From Cellvibrio sp. UBA7661 (GTDB lineage: Bacteria; Pseudomonadota; Gammaproteobacteria; Pseudomonadales; Cellvibrionaceae): a DNA stretch of 64,000 nucleotides. The stretch lies in NCBI GenBank assembly GCA_002483365.1, contig DLHT01000018.1, positions 1-64,000 on the forward strand. The letters are read 5' to 3'. This document shows, in pieces, positions 25,379 to 33,403 of this stretch (position 1 is the first letter of the stretch; each line of letters opens with the position of its first letter). Both the position numbers and the translations under genes were made by a program. A model generated the notes under the pieces. The model was given only the letters and a program-made list of their open reading frames with translations. It was not told the origin of the DNA and did no database searches.

Positions 25379-26482
25379 ATGCGTAGTGTTTATTGTTTAG
25401 TACTTGGCATCGCATTGGTTTTCAGTAGTGCAGCCCAAGCGGAACGCATTAAAGATATCGCCAGCGTTGCCGGTGTGCGTGCCAACCAATTGGTGGGTTA
25501 TGGTTTAGTTGTCGGATTGGATGGAACCGGTGACCAAACAACGCAATCGCCTTTTACGGTTCAGTCGTTCAACAGCATGCTCAAGCAATTTGGTATCACC
25601 GTACCGGAAGGTGCGCGTATGCAAATGAAAAACGTCGCGGCGGTGATGATTCAGGCAGAACTGCCTGCGTTTGCAAAACCAGGGCAAACCCTTGATGTCA
25701 CCGTCTCGTCTATTAGTAATGCAAAAAGTTTGCGCGGTGGCAGTTTATTAGTGACTCCCCTAAAAGGCCTTGATGGAAAAGTCTATGCCGTAGCTCAGGG
25801 TAATTTAGTGGTGGGTGGGCTGAGTGCATCGGGTAATGATGGTTCAAAAATTACCGTGAATATTCCTAGTGCGGGCCGTATTCCCAGCGGTGCCATTGTG
25901 GAGCGCATGGTGGAAACCAATTTCGCCGCAGGTCAGCCTATTATTTTTAATCTGCATCGCGCGGATTTCACCACTGCCAATGCTTTGGCAAAAAGTATTA
26001 ACGCCATGTTAGGGCCTGATGTGGCGCGCCCAATGGATGCTGTTTCTATTGTTGTGAATTCACCTGCGAATCCTGCGCAGCGCGTTGATTTTATTTCGAT
26101 ACTGGAAAATATTGAAGTTACACCAGGTGAGGAGGTTGCCAAAGTCATCATCAATTCCCGTACGGGCACTATCGTCGTTGGAAAAAATGTGCGTGTTTCA
26201 CCGGTTGCAGTAACTCACGGTAGCTTGACAGTATCGGTAGCAGAAAGTTTAACCGTGAGCCAACCCAATGCCTTGGCCGGTGGGCAAACTGTTGTTGTGC
26301 CCAGCAGCAATGTGCAAGCCAATGAAGAAAATAATCCCATGTTTAAATTTGCACCCGGTGCCAACCTGGATGACATAGTGCGTTCGGTTAACAACGTAGG
26401 TGCGTCACCCAGTGATTTAATGGCCATTTTGGAAGCACTTAAACAATCCGGTGCGCTAAAAGCAGAACTAGTGGTGATCTAA
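25379..26482 (+). CDS. flgI: Flagellar P-ring protein FlgI
   Basis: FlgI polymerises into the periplasmic P ring with help from FlgA. The 367-residue product has a signal peptide ending AAQAERIKDIASVAG, the first conserved block LVGYGLVVGLDGTGDQT, and the C-terminal block LDDIVRSVNNVGASPSDLMA followed by ILEALKQSGALKAELVVI. Length is normal. Its stop is directly followed by the flgJ ATG. Confidence 0.97.
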   Translation: MRSVYCLVLGIALVFSSAAQAERIKDIASVAGVRANQLVGYGLVVGLDGTGDQTTQSPFTVQSFNSMLKQFGITVPEGARMQMKNVAAVMIQAELPAFAKPGQTLDVTVSSISNAKSLRGGSLLVTPLKGLDGKVYAVAQGNLVVGGLSASGNDGSKITVNIPSAGRIPSGAIVERMVETNFAAGQPIIFNLHRADFTTANALAKSINAMLGPDVARPMDAVSIVVNSPANPAQRVDFISILENIEVTPGEEVAKVIINSRTGTIVVGKNVRVSPVAVTHGSLTVSVAESLTVSQPNALAGGQTVVVPSSNVQANEENNPMFKFAPGANLDDIVRSVNNVGASPSDLMAILEALKQSGALKAELVVI

Positions 26483-27694
26483 ATGTTACCTATCGACAGC
26501 AGTACAGGCATATCGCAAATTAAGGATTCCTATTTGGATCCTAATTCGCTGAATTCTGTTAAAGCAATGGGGCGCGATAAAGACCCGCAAGCATTAAAAG
26601 AAGTAGCGAAAAAATTTGAAGCGATGTTTGTGCAGCAAATGTTGAAAACCATGCGTGAAGCCAATGAGGCTTTTAGCGAAGGTAATTATTTTGATAGCCA
26701 AACCACACGCTTCCATCGTGATATGCTCGATCAGCAAATGGTGCTCAATTTAACCAGCGGTGCGGGTATTGGTTTGGCGGATCACTTTTATCAGCAAATG
26801 CTGAAAAATTATGGCGGCAATATGAAAGCGCCAGAGAATTCATCAAATACTCATGAGCTTGGCGATCTGTCCGATATTGTTACGCATCAGTCACTGCCAC
26901 AAGGTGATTCTGCACGTGTAGATGCAAAAAATACAGAAGGTGATGTTGGTGATTCTATTGATGTATTAGGTGATTGGATCAACGATTTTATGCGCATGAG
27001 CGATAACTCGAATGTGCAATCTGTGTTGAGCGGCGAAACGGATAAGGATGCTGAAAATCCGGTTATTGTTGCACCGTTCATCAATTATGCAGCAATGCCC
27101 GCCTATTTGAACAAAGCCAAGTCTGCTGAAATTCGCGTAGGGCAGAAAGGTAGTATTAGTGATACCCAGGAAAATTTTGTCATGCTGCTAAAGCCTCATG
27201 CTGAAAAGGCAGCGGCAGAACTGAATGTTAATCCGGATGTATTGATTGCCCAGGTTGCATTGGAAACCGGCTGGGGAAAACACGTTATTCATGATAACCA
27301 AGGCAACAACAGTTTTAACCTGTTCAATATTAAAGCGAATACTCAATGGCAAGGCGATAAGGTGAATGTTTCTACACTTGAATATCGCAATGGTATAGCG
27401 GCAAATGAAAAAGCGGATTTCCGTAAATATACCGATTATGCCGAAAGCTTTTCAGATTACGTGAGATTGATGAAAAATAATCCGCGTTACGACGATGTAT
27501 TGGCCGCAGGAACCGATTCAAAAAAATATGCGGAAGCACTACAAGCAGCAGGTTATGCAACAGACCCGGAATACGCCAAAAAAATTAAACGTTTGTTGAA
27601 TAGCGATGCGATTAAATCAGTGGGGGATATCACAGGCACTGTGCTTTCCTCTCTCAATATGGCAGCGAAAGCTGGCCGCACATTTGTGGAGTAA
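26483..27694 (+). CDS. flgJ: FlgJ: rod cap and peptidoglycan hydrolase
   Basis: FlgJ has two parts: the rod-capping domain (about 40-105, with EVAKKFEAMFVQQMLKTMRE) and a glucosaminidase-type hydrolase (about 225-380) that opens the wall for the rod. The hydrolase has VALETGWGKHVIHDNQGN with the catalytic Glu, then NSFNLFNIKAN and the C-terminal YAEALQAAGYATDPEYAKKI. At 403 residues it is longer than the E. coli protein (313), with a linker of about 100 residues, as in pseudomonads. Confidence 0.95.
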   Translation: MLPIDSSTGISQIKDSYLDPNSLNSVKAMGRDKDPQALKEVAKKFEAMFVQQMLKTMREANEAFSEGNYFDSQTTRFHRDMLDQQMVLNLTSGAGIGLADHFYQQMLKNYGGNMKAPENSSNTHELGDLSDIVTHQSLPQGDSARVDAKNTEGDVGDSIDVLGDWINDFMRMSDNSNVQSVLSGETDKDAENPVIVAPFINYAAMPAYLNKAKSAEIRVGQKGSISDTQENFVMLLKPHAEKAAAELNVNPDVLIAQVALETGWGKHVIHDNQGNNSFNLFNIKANTQWQGDKVNVSTLEYRNGIAANEKADFRKYTDYAESFSDYVRLMKNNPRYDDVLAAGTDSKKYAEALQAAGYATDPEYAKKIKRLLNSDAIKSVGDITGTVLSSLNMAAKAGRTFVE

Positions 27695-27697
27695 GTC

Positions 27698-30463
27698 ATG
27701 AGCGGTATTCTCTCTAACGCCGTATCCGGCTTGCAGGCCAGCCAAAATGCACTGCGTACTGCAGGGCATAATATTTCCAACGCCAACACTGCTGGCTATT
27801 CCCGTCAGGAAGTAAATTACGTTACTCGCCCTGAACAAAATGCGGGTGGTGCCGGATTTATTGGTTCCGGTGTTACCACGGCTTCTATTGAGCGTGTGGT
27901 CAACGAATTTGTGACTGCCCAGTTGCGTTTGGATACCTCTACATTTAATCAGTTAAATAAATTCAACGCCAATATTGGCAAAATGGATAAGTTGCTTGCA
28001 GACACCAGCACCGGCTTGTCCGGTGCATTGCAATCCTTTTTTTCTGCAATGCAAAATGGTGCGAATGATCCTGCCTCTACTCCTGGTCGTCAGTTAATTG
28101 TGACGGAAGCGGAAAGCATGAGCATCCGCTTCAATAATCTCAATCAGCGCTTTACTGATATCGAAAAAAGTGTAAATGGTGAAATCCGCACGGTGACCGA
28201 GCAAATTAATTCGCTAGCACAATCGGTTGCATCACTTAACCAATCGATTGGTGAGTTGCGTGCATCCGGCAGTGGCAATGCCCCGAATGATTTGCTGGAT
28301 AAACGCGATGAAGCCTTGCGAAAATTATCTGAACTGGTATCGATTCAAGTCGTTAATCAAGCTGATGGCGATGTCAATGTATTTATTGGCAATGGCCAGC
28401 CTTTGGTTATTGGTATTAAATCCAGCACGTTTAGCGTAACGAATGATGGAAAGATCCAGTTAACGGGCAACAATTCCAATGTTGACGTTACCTCTCAAAT
28501 TACTGGTGGACAACTGGGTGGTTTGGTAGGGTTCCGTGAGAGCGTGCTGTCACCTTCGCTGAACGAGTTGGGGCGCATTGCATTGACAATGGCGGATCAG
28601 TTCAACACTTTGCAGCAAGAAGGTATTGATCTGGATGGTGATTACGGCCAGCGTATGTTTGGTGATATCAATGATCCGGTACTGGCTGCGAACCGTGTCG
28701 CACACGGTAATAATGCATTGCCTTTTGATCGGATTATTTCGGTCACTATTGATGACACTAATCAATTAAGCACCAGTGACTATTTGTTTGAAATTGTTCC
28801 TGGCTCCAGTAATTATTTGGTTACCCGGTTATCCGATAAAACCGTGGTGGAGCAGGGTACTTTGTCTGGCGCTTACCCCACCAGCATTTCATTCGATGGC
28901 GTGAGCGTTAATTTAACCAGCGGCTCTTTTCAGGGAGGCGACAAATTCACAATCCAGCCAACTAAAAATGGTTCGCGCGATATTCGTGCTGAAATAAAAC
29001 GTCCGGAAGATTTGGCATTCGCATCGCCTGTGCGTACAGCAAGCAATACCAGTAATGCTGGCAGTGGCCTTATCAGTGCTGGTGAAGTATTAAGTTTGGT
29101 CGATGCTAACGGCAATCGTTTGCCTGCGTTTTCAAAACCGGGTGAATTATCTCCACCCATTTTGATTCGCTTTACATCTGAAACAACCTATGAAGTTCTG
29201 GACAATAGTGATCCGACCAATCCCAAACATTTAGTGCCTGCACTGCGTGAACAGATTTTTATTCCCGGTAGTAGCAATAATATTTTTACCGGCGACATTG
29301 GTGAGCATATTGTTGTAGGAAATGGCAGCCGGCTGGGGTTGCCGGAAGGTCGCTCACCGCAGGTGGTATCGGCACTAAGTGATCCACTTGCCAAAAACGG
29401 TTATTTGGCAGAGCAGCTGCATTTCACCATTAAAGATCCTGTTACCGGTTCAGTCAGTACGAAAATGCTCACGACAGTTCCCGGTGCAACGGCAATGGAA
29501 ACCGCTGCACAGATCAGTTCTGTACAAGGTGTGTCGGCACGTGCATTTACTACGGCAACCTTAACGGATTTGAATCTGGCAACGGCCGATCTTGCGCCGC
29601 CCACACAACTGTATGTGAATGGACAAGCGCTTATTCAATATGATCCCAGCAACACGGCTTTTCATGCCGATGTGCCTGATATTGCTGTTGATGGTGAGGT
29701 TGCTTTTAATAATTACCTCGCACAGCAAATTAACAACAATCCCAATTTAACCAGTTTGGGAATTCGTGCGCAAAGTAGTACTAATCCGATTACCGGTGCA
29801 CCGGAATTAAAATTGGTTGCGTCATCCGGTGTGGATTTGGATATCCGTTTGAAATCCTCATCCAATAGTAGTGTTGATGTGAATGACAGTAATGGAAATC
29901 CTAATGTTCGTTTAGTGGGGGCCGATACCGGGGCAGGTGAATTGCAAGGTATCGTAGTGGGTGGAAGAATTGATATTACGATGGCAGATGGCATTAGCCT
30001 CGGAACAGTTCCCACCGACAGCCCATTATTTGGCGATAGCGCACGCGATACTTTTGCAGGCTCTTCTTTTGTTGGCTATCAAGTTGCGATCAGCGGACAA
30101 CCTAAAGCGGGCGATACATTCACAGTTGGTTTTAATACCAACGGAACGAATGACAACCGCAATGCATTGGCGATGGTTGCGCTTGAATCGCAAGGTATGA
30201 TGCAAAACGGGACTCTGACACTTGAAGATGGTTATGGCAAGTTAGTTGAAGAAGTCGGTACCAAAAGCAGTCTTTCAAAAATCAATACTGAAGCAAGTAA
30301 AAGCTTGTTGGAACAAACCCAAACCATGCGCGACAGTATTTCCGGCGTTAACCTGGATGAAGAAGCGGCAGACTTAATTAAGTTCCAGCAGCTTTATCAA
30401 GCGAATGCCCAAGTGATTTCTGTTGTGCGTGAATTGTTTGATACTCTTCTTAGTTCACTTTAA
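27698..30463 (+). CDS. flgK: Hook-filament junction protein FlgK (HAP1), strongly enlarged
   Basis: FlgK joins hook and filament. The ends are standard: LSNAVSGLQASQNALRTAGH, NISNANTAGYSRQEV, and the C-terminal VNLDEEAADLIKFQQLYQAN. The protein is 921 residues, against about 550-680 in most bacteria. The extra part (about 340-830) is rich in beta-type repeats and includes a module with QLYVNGQALIQY (about residue 636) and GVDLDIRL, followed by VVGGRIDITMADG (about residue 753), which are related to the insertion in FlgE. Its ATG lies three bases after the flgJ stop. Exported with the help of FlgN. Confidence 0.95.
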   Translation: MSGILSNAVSGLQASQNALRTAGHNISNANTAGYSRQEVNYVTRPEQNAGGAGFIGSGVTTASIERVVNEFVTAQLRLDTSTFNQLNKFNANIGKMDKLLADTSTGLSGALQSFFSAMQNGANDPASTPGRQLIVTEAESMSIRFNNLNQRFTDIEKSVNGEIRTVTEQINSLAQSVASLNQSIGELRASGSGNAPNDLLDKRDEALRKLSELVSIQVVNQADGDVNVFIGNGQPLVIGIKSSTFSVTNDGKIQLTGNNSNVDVTSQITGGQLGGLVGFRESVLSPSLNELGRIALTMADQFNTLQQEGIDLDGDYGQRMFGDINDPVLAANRVAHGNNALPFDRIISVTIDDTNQLSTSDYLFEIVPGSSNYLVTRLSDKTVVEQGTLSGAYPTSISFDGVSVNLTSGSFQGGDKFTIQPTKNGSRDIRAEIKRPEDLAFASPVRTASNTSNAGSGLISAGEVLSLVDANGNRLPAFSKPGELSPPILIRFTSETTYEVLDNSDPTNPKHLVPALREQIFIPGSSNNIFTGDIGEHIVVGNGSRLGLPEGRSPQVVSALSDPLAKNGYLAEQLHFTIKDPVTGSVSTKMLTTVPGATAMETAAQISSVQGVSARAFTTATLTDLNLATADLAPPTQLYVNGQALIQYDPSNTAFHADVPDIAVDGEVAFNNYLAQQINNNPNLTSLGIRAQSSTNPITGAPELKLVASSGVDLDIRLKSSSNSSVDVNDSNGNPNVRLVGADTGAGELQGIVVGGRIDITMADGISLGTVPTDSPLFGDSARDTFAGSSFVGYQVAISGQPKAGDTFTVGFNTNGTNDNRNALAMVALESQGMMQNGTLTLEDGYGKLVEEVGTKSSLSKINTEASKSLLEQTQTMRDSISGVNLDEEAADLIKFQQLYQANAQVISVVRELFDTLLSSL

Positions 30464-30516
30464 TCTTCTGTATCACATTAATTCCTTCATCTCTCCTTGT
30501 TCCTCTTTAAAGGCTT

Positions 30517-30540
30517 CTCTTTAAAAAGAGGGCAAGCAGG
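30517..30540. repeat. Degenerate copy of the intergenic hairpin element
   Basis: CTCTTT and AAAGAG form a small hairpin (30517-30530), followed by GGCAAGCAGG, an imperfect form of the element found right after it and at 7156. Confidence 0.4.
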
Positions 30541-30550
30541 GAGTCAAACT

Positions 30551-30590
30551 CCTCCCTTTGAAAAAGGGAGGCTTGGAGGGATTAAAAATC
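30551..30590. repeat. CCC..TTTGAAAAAGGG intergenic hairpin element, copy 2
   Basis: CCTCCCTTT (30551-30559) pairs with AAAGGGAGG (30563-30571), followed by CTTGGAGGGATTAAAAATC. Design, loop and tail match copy 1 near pgm. It lies between flgK and flgL and may weaken read-through between them. Confidence 0.65.
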
Positions 30591-30688
30591 TCTTCTTCTT
30601 TTATTTCATAAAAATTGGATCAATTCCTGCATTGGTAGACTGTAAGTAATCAATGAGGCAAACATTTGCCGCTTTAGAGGAGTTGGTC

Positions 30689-32572
30689 ATGCGCGTATCC
30701 ACCTCACAAATTTATAACATCGCAACTCTGGGAATGGGGCAGGCGCAGTCTGCTGTTACCAAAACCCAGGAACAAATGTCGACCGGGAAAAAAGTATTAT
30801 CGCCTGCGGATGATCCTGTGGCGGCGACGGCAATTTTGCGTCTCAACCAGGAATTGGCGCGTACCGAGCAATATGGAAAAAATATTAATATTGCAGAGTC
30901 CAATCTGAATCTTGAGGAATCGACAACGCAAACCGTGATCGACCTTGTCCAACGTATGCGTGAACTTGCGGTGAAAGCAGGTAACACAGCTATTTATACG
31001 TCTACCGATTACAAAGCGCTTGCAGCAGAAGTGGATACACGGATTGCCGAGCTTGCGAACTTGCAAAATACCCGCAATGCATCGGGCCAGTATATTTTTG
31101 CGGGTTATAAAGGTGATACCAAACCGTTTGTCAGTGATATTGGTGGTAATTTCACGTATATGGGCGACGAAGGGCAATTGCGTTTGCAAGCGTCCACATC
31201 GGTAACTGTGGCGGTCAGTGACTCTGGTAAAAAGCTATTTGTAGATATCCCCAGTGGGCACAACACATTTACTACCTCTGCTGGTACAGGGAACAAAGCC
31301 ATTCCTCCTGCAGTGATTTCGGTAGGTGAGGTAATTGACCAGCAAGAATTTGATCGTCTTTATCCAGAAGATTTACAGGTTATTTTTACCAAAAATGGTT
31401 CAGTGGTGAATTTCACTGTCACTGAGCGTGCCAGTGGAAAAATATTACTGCCTGCGCAACTGTATGTGGCGGGGGATGATATTGAAGTCGCGGGTGCGAA
31501 ATTTAAAATTTTGGGGAATCCTTATGCGGGTAACCCTGCCATTCCTGCTGAATTGGATTTTGGTGCAGTAGGTGCATTTGATTTTTCCGTAACACCAACG
31601 AATGTTTCCATTACTGTTGGTGGAAAAACAGAAACTCTGCTGCTTGATCAAAACGTCACTAACGCAACGGATTTGACTGCTGCTTTTAACAGCGTAGCAG
31701 GTACGCCCAGCAATGCGGACAAACTGGCCAATTTGGGTATTACCGTTGACTCAACCGGTTTTCATTCTCCAACCGGTTTGAATATTACCGTGCGTAACGG
31801 TACGCCGGATACTGATACAGCGTTGGGATTTAACACGCAAAGTAATGGGACTACTTCCGTTAATTTGCCTTTTGCTTTTGTCAGTGCAGAAGATTTCAGT
31901 ACATCACCTACGACATTTCAATTGGAAGTGAATGGCCGGACTGAGTCAATTACCTTCAATCAAAACATAACCAACGTCACTGATTTGGCCAACGCATTTC
32001 GTACACCGGATAATGCTGCCAAGCTTGCGCGTTTGGGAATTACAGTTACTGATCAGGGATTAATTTCAAATACCAATGCCACCATTACTATCAAGGGTGG
32101 CAATCTGGATGTAAATAATGTCACTGGTCTGAACACGCAGGATACGGGTACTTCTTCAACCCGTGGTGTACTTATCGAAACCGGCGATAGTTTTTTTGTG
32201 GAATCCACCAACAAGCAAGGCTTACTCACCACGCTCACACGTTTTAGTGAGGCAATGAAATCTGTTGTGGATACACCGGAAAGCAAAGAGGTATTAGCCA
32301 AGATCGTTGCCAAAACCTTGACCAATTTGCAAAACGCAGTAACCAATCTTACTTCTGTGCAGGGTGAAATGGGATCGCGCTTGAATACACTGGAGAGTAG
32401 CAAGGAGTTAAATCTGGATATTACGTTGTCTACCAAGACAGTATTGTCCGGCTTACAGGATTTGGATTATGGCGAAGCCTCTATTCAATTAACCATGCAA
32501 TCATTGGTGTTGAATGCAGCACAACAAAGCTTTGCCAAAGTTAGCCAGTTATCGCTTTTTACTTATTTATAA
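30689..32572 (+). CDS. flgL: Hook-filament junction protein FlgL (HAP3), enlarged by a duplication
   Basis: FlgL is the second junction protein between hook and filament. The N-terminal flagellin-like part has MRVSTSQIYNIATLGMGQAQ and KVLSPADDPVAATAILRLNQ; the C-terminal part has LTNLQNAVTNLTSVQGEMGS and YGEASIQLTMQSLVLNAAQQ. Length is 627 residues, versus about 300-430 usually. The extra centre contains two copies of a module of about 80-90 residues (about 307-392 and 411-490), each with a ...GGKTE/NGRTE start, DQNVTNATDL/NQNITNVTDL and LGIT. The ATG at 30689 follows AGAGGAG; the upstream ATG at 30653 is less likely. No clear promoter, so it may be read from flgF or from an unseen promoter. 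Confidence 0.94.
   Translation: MRVSTSQIYNIATLGMGQAQSAVTKTQEQMSTGKKVLSPADDPVAATAILRLNQELARTEQYGKNINIAESNLNLEESTTQTVIDLVQRMRELAVKAGNTAIYTSTDYKALAAEVDTRIAELANLQNTRNASGQYIFAGYKGDTKPFVSDIGGNFTYMGDEGQLRLQASTSVTVAVSDSGKKLFVDIPSGHNTFTTSAGTGNKAIPPAVISVGEVIDQQEFDRLYPEDLQVIFTKNGSVVNFTVTERASGKILLPAQLYVAGDDIEVAGAKFKILGNPYAGNPAIPAELDFGAVGAFDFSVTPTNVSITVGGKTETLLLDQNVTNATDLTAAFNSVAGTPSNADKLANLGITVDSTGFHSPTGLNITVRNGTPDTDTALGFNTQSNGTTSVNLPFAFVSAEDFSTSPTTFQLEVNGRTESITFNQNITNVTDLANAFRTPDNAAKLARLGITVTDQGLISNTNATITIKGGNLDVNNVTGLNTQDTGTSSTRGVLIETGDSFFVESTNKQGLLTTLTRFSEAMKSVVDTPESKEVLAKIVAKTLTNLQNAVTNLTSVQGEMGSRLNTLESSKELNLDITLSTKTVLSGLQDLDYGEASIQLTMQSLVLNAAQQSFAKVSQLSLFTYL
31604..32160 (+). repeat. Tandem duplicated module inside flgL
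   Basis: The translations of about 31604-31862 and 31922-32160 align: VGGKTETLLLDQNVTNATDL against VNGRTESITFNQNITNVTDL, then ADKLANLGITV against AAKLARLGITV, then ALGFNTQSNGTTS against VTGLNTQDTGTSS. The DNA has drifted, so the duplication is not recent. Confidence 0.8.
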
Positions 32573-32597
32573 TCTTCATCGCTCTATGAATCACTTT

Positions 32598-32644
32598 ATG
32601 AATTGATGCTCACTACTTTTGTTGATTGCCTGACATCAATTCAT
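32598..32644. repeat. 11-bp inverted repeat downstream of flgL
   Basis: ATGAATTGATG (32598-32608) and CATCAATTCAT (32634-32644) are exact inverted copies 25 bases apart. A second imperfect stem-loop follows near 32697-32730 (ACATCA..GTCTT against AAGACTTGATGT). Neither has a T run. They fill the 276-bp gap before the fliT-like gene, in which no clear sigma-28 or sigma-54 promoter was found. Confidence 0.5.
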
Positions 32645-32848
32645 GGAGTGTCCGCAAAATGAGTGCGTCACCATCGCCGCTCTATATCGTCTCACTACAT
32701 CATCGTCTTACTATAATGAAGACTTGATGTAATGGCATGTAAGTCATAATTTATACGCAGGTCAGTTATCTTTTGCTAATCTTGCACTATAGCGTTAGTC
32801 TGCCTTTAGCCATTATTAAGAGTTGTTCTATTACGTAGAGTTGTATTT

Positions 32849-33175
32849 ATGGATATCAACCCTTTGCTTGACCCTTTAGTTCGTGCGCTCAGTCAATCAA
32901 AAGCTCTTTTGTCTCTTGCCCAAGCGGGTGATTGGGAATCGTTTGAAACCTTGGTGCAACAGCGCCAGCAGGGTCTTTTATCGCTTAGCGACCACGAGTA
33001 CCTGCAATCATTAGCGCAAGCGGATCTTGAAACTGAAGCGGCAGGATTAATTGAAGAAATTCAGTTGATCAACAAAGAATTATCTTCTCTGGCGGAAGCA
33101 AACCGGGATAATGCCGCGTCAGAATTGCGTCAAAATGGAAGAGCAGCAAAAGCAATTGATGCGTATGGCGGCTAA
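32849..33175 (+). CDS. FliT-like flagellar chaperone
   Basis: A 108-residue all-helical protein. Its pattern SKALLSLAQAGDWESFETLV, QQRQQGLL, a middle helix ending LIEEIQLINKELSSLAE and a C-terminal RAAKAIDAYGG matches the FliT type, small chaperones of the cap protein FliD (and in enterics a brake on FlhDC). The best-known fliT genes stand after fliD-fliS; here it is between flgL and the first flagellin gene. It could also chaperone the flagellins, since fliS is not seen. Assignment is by pattern and place, so moderately sure. Confidence 0.65.
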   Translation: MDINPLLDPLVRALSQSKALLSLAQAGDWESFETLVQQRQQGLLSLSDHEYLQSLAQADLETEAAGLIEEIQLINKELSSLAEANRDNAASELRQNGRAAKAIDAYGG

Positions 33176-33263
33176 TTGACGTCATGCGTGTTGCTTATAA
33201 CGCTTTGTGCTTATTTTTAGTAATTCCTCGTACAAAAAGTTTATTCCTGCCATAAAAAATTTC

Positions 33264-33290
33264 TAAAGCTCCTTCTGGATGTGTCGATAA
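33264..33290 (+). promoter_or_regulatory. Sigma-28 (FliA) promoter of the first flagellin gene
   Basis: TAAA at 33264-33267, a 15-base spacer and GTCGATAA at 33283-33290, one mismatch from consensus. It gives a leader of roughly 105 bases before the ATG at 33404. Confidence 0.88.
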
Positions 33291-33403
33291 CCTAGTTAGA
33301 AGTGCTGATTAAGCTGTTAGCGTCAGACTTCATCAACCGACACTAGCAGCATGGCCTTCCTACTTGATCAGCCACTGCGTACTTTAAATCCAGGAGATTC
33401 ATC

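Noticed and set aside
30640..30680. GCCGCTTT before flgL as a FliA promoter
   Set aside because: No TAAA at 15-16 bases upstream and two mismatches in the -10; too weak to report as a feature.
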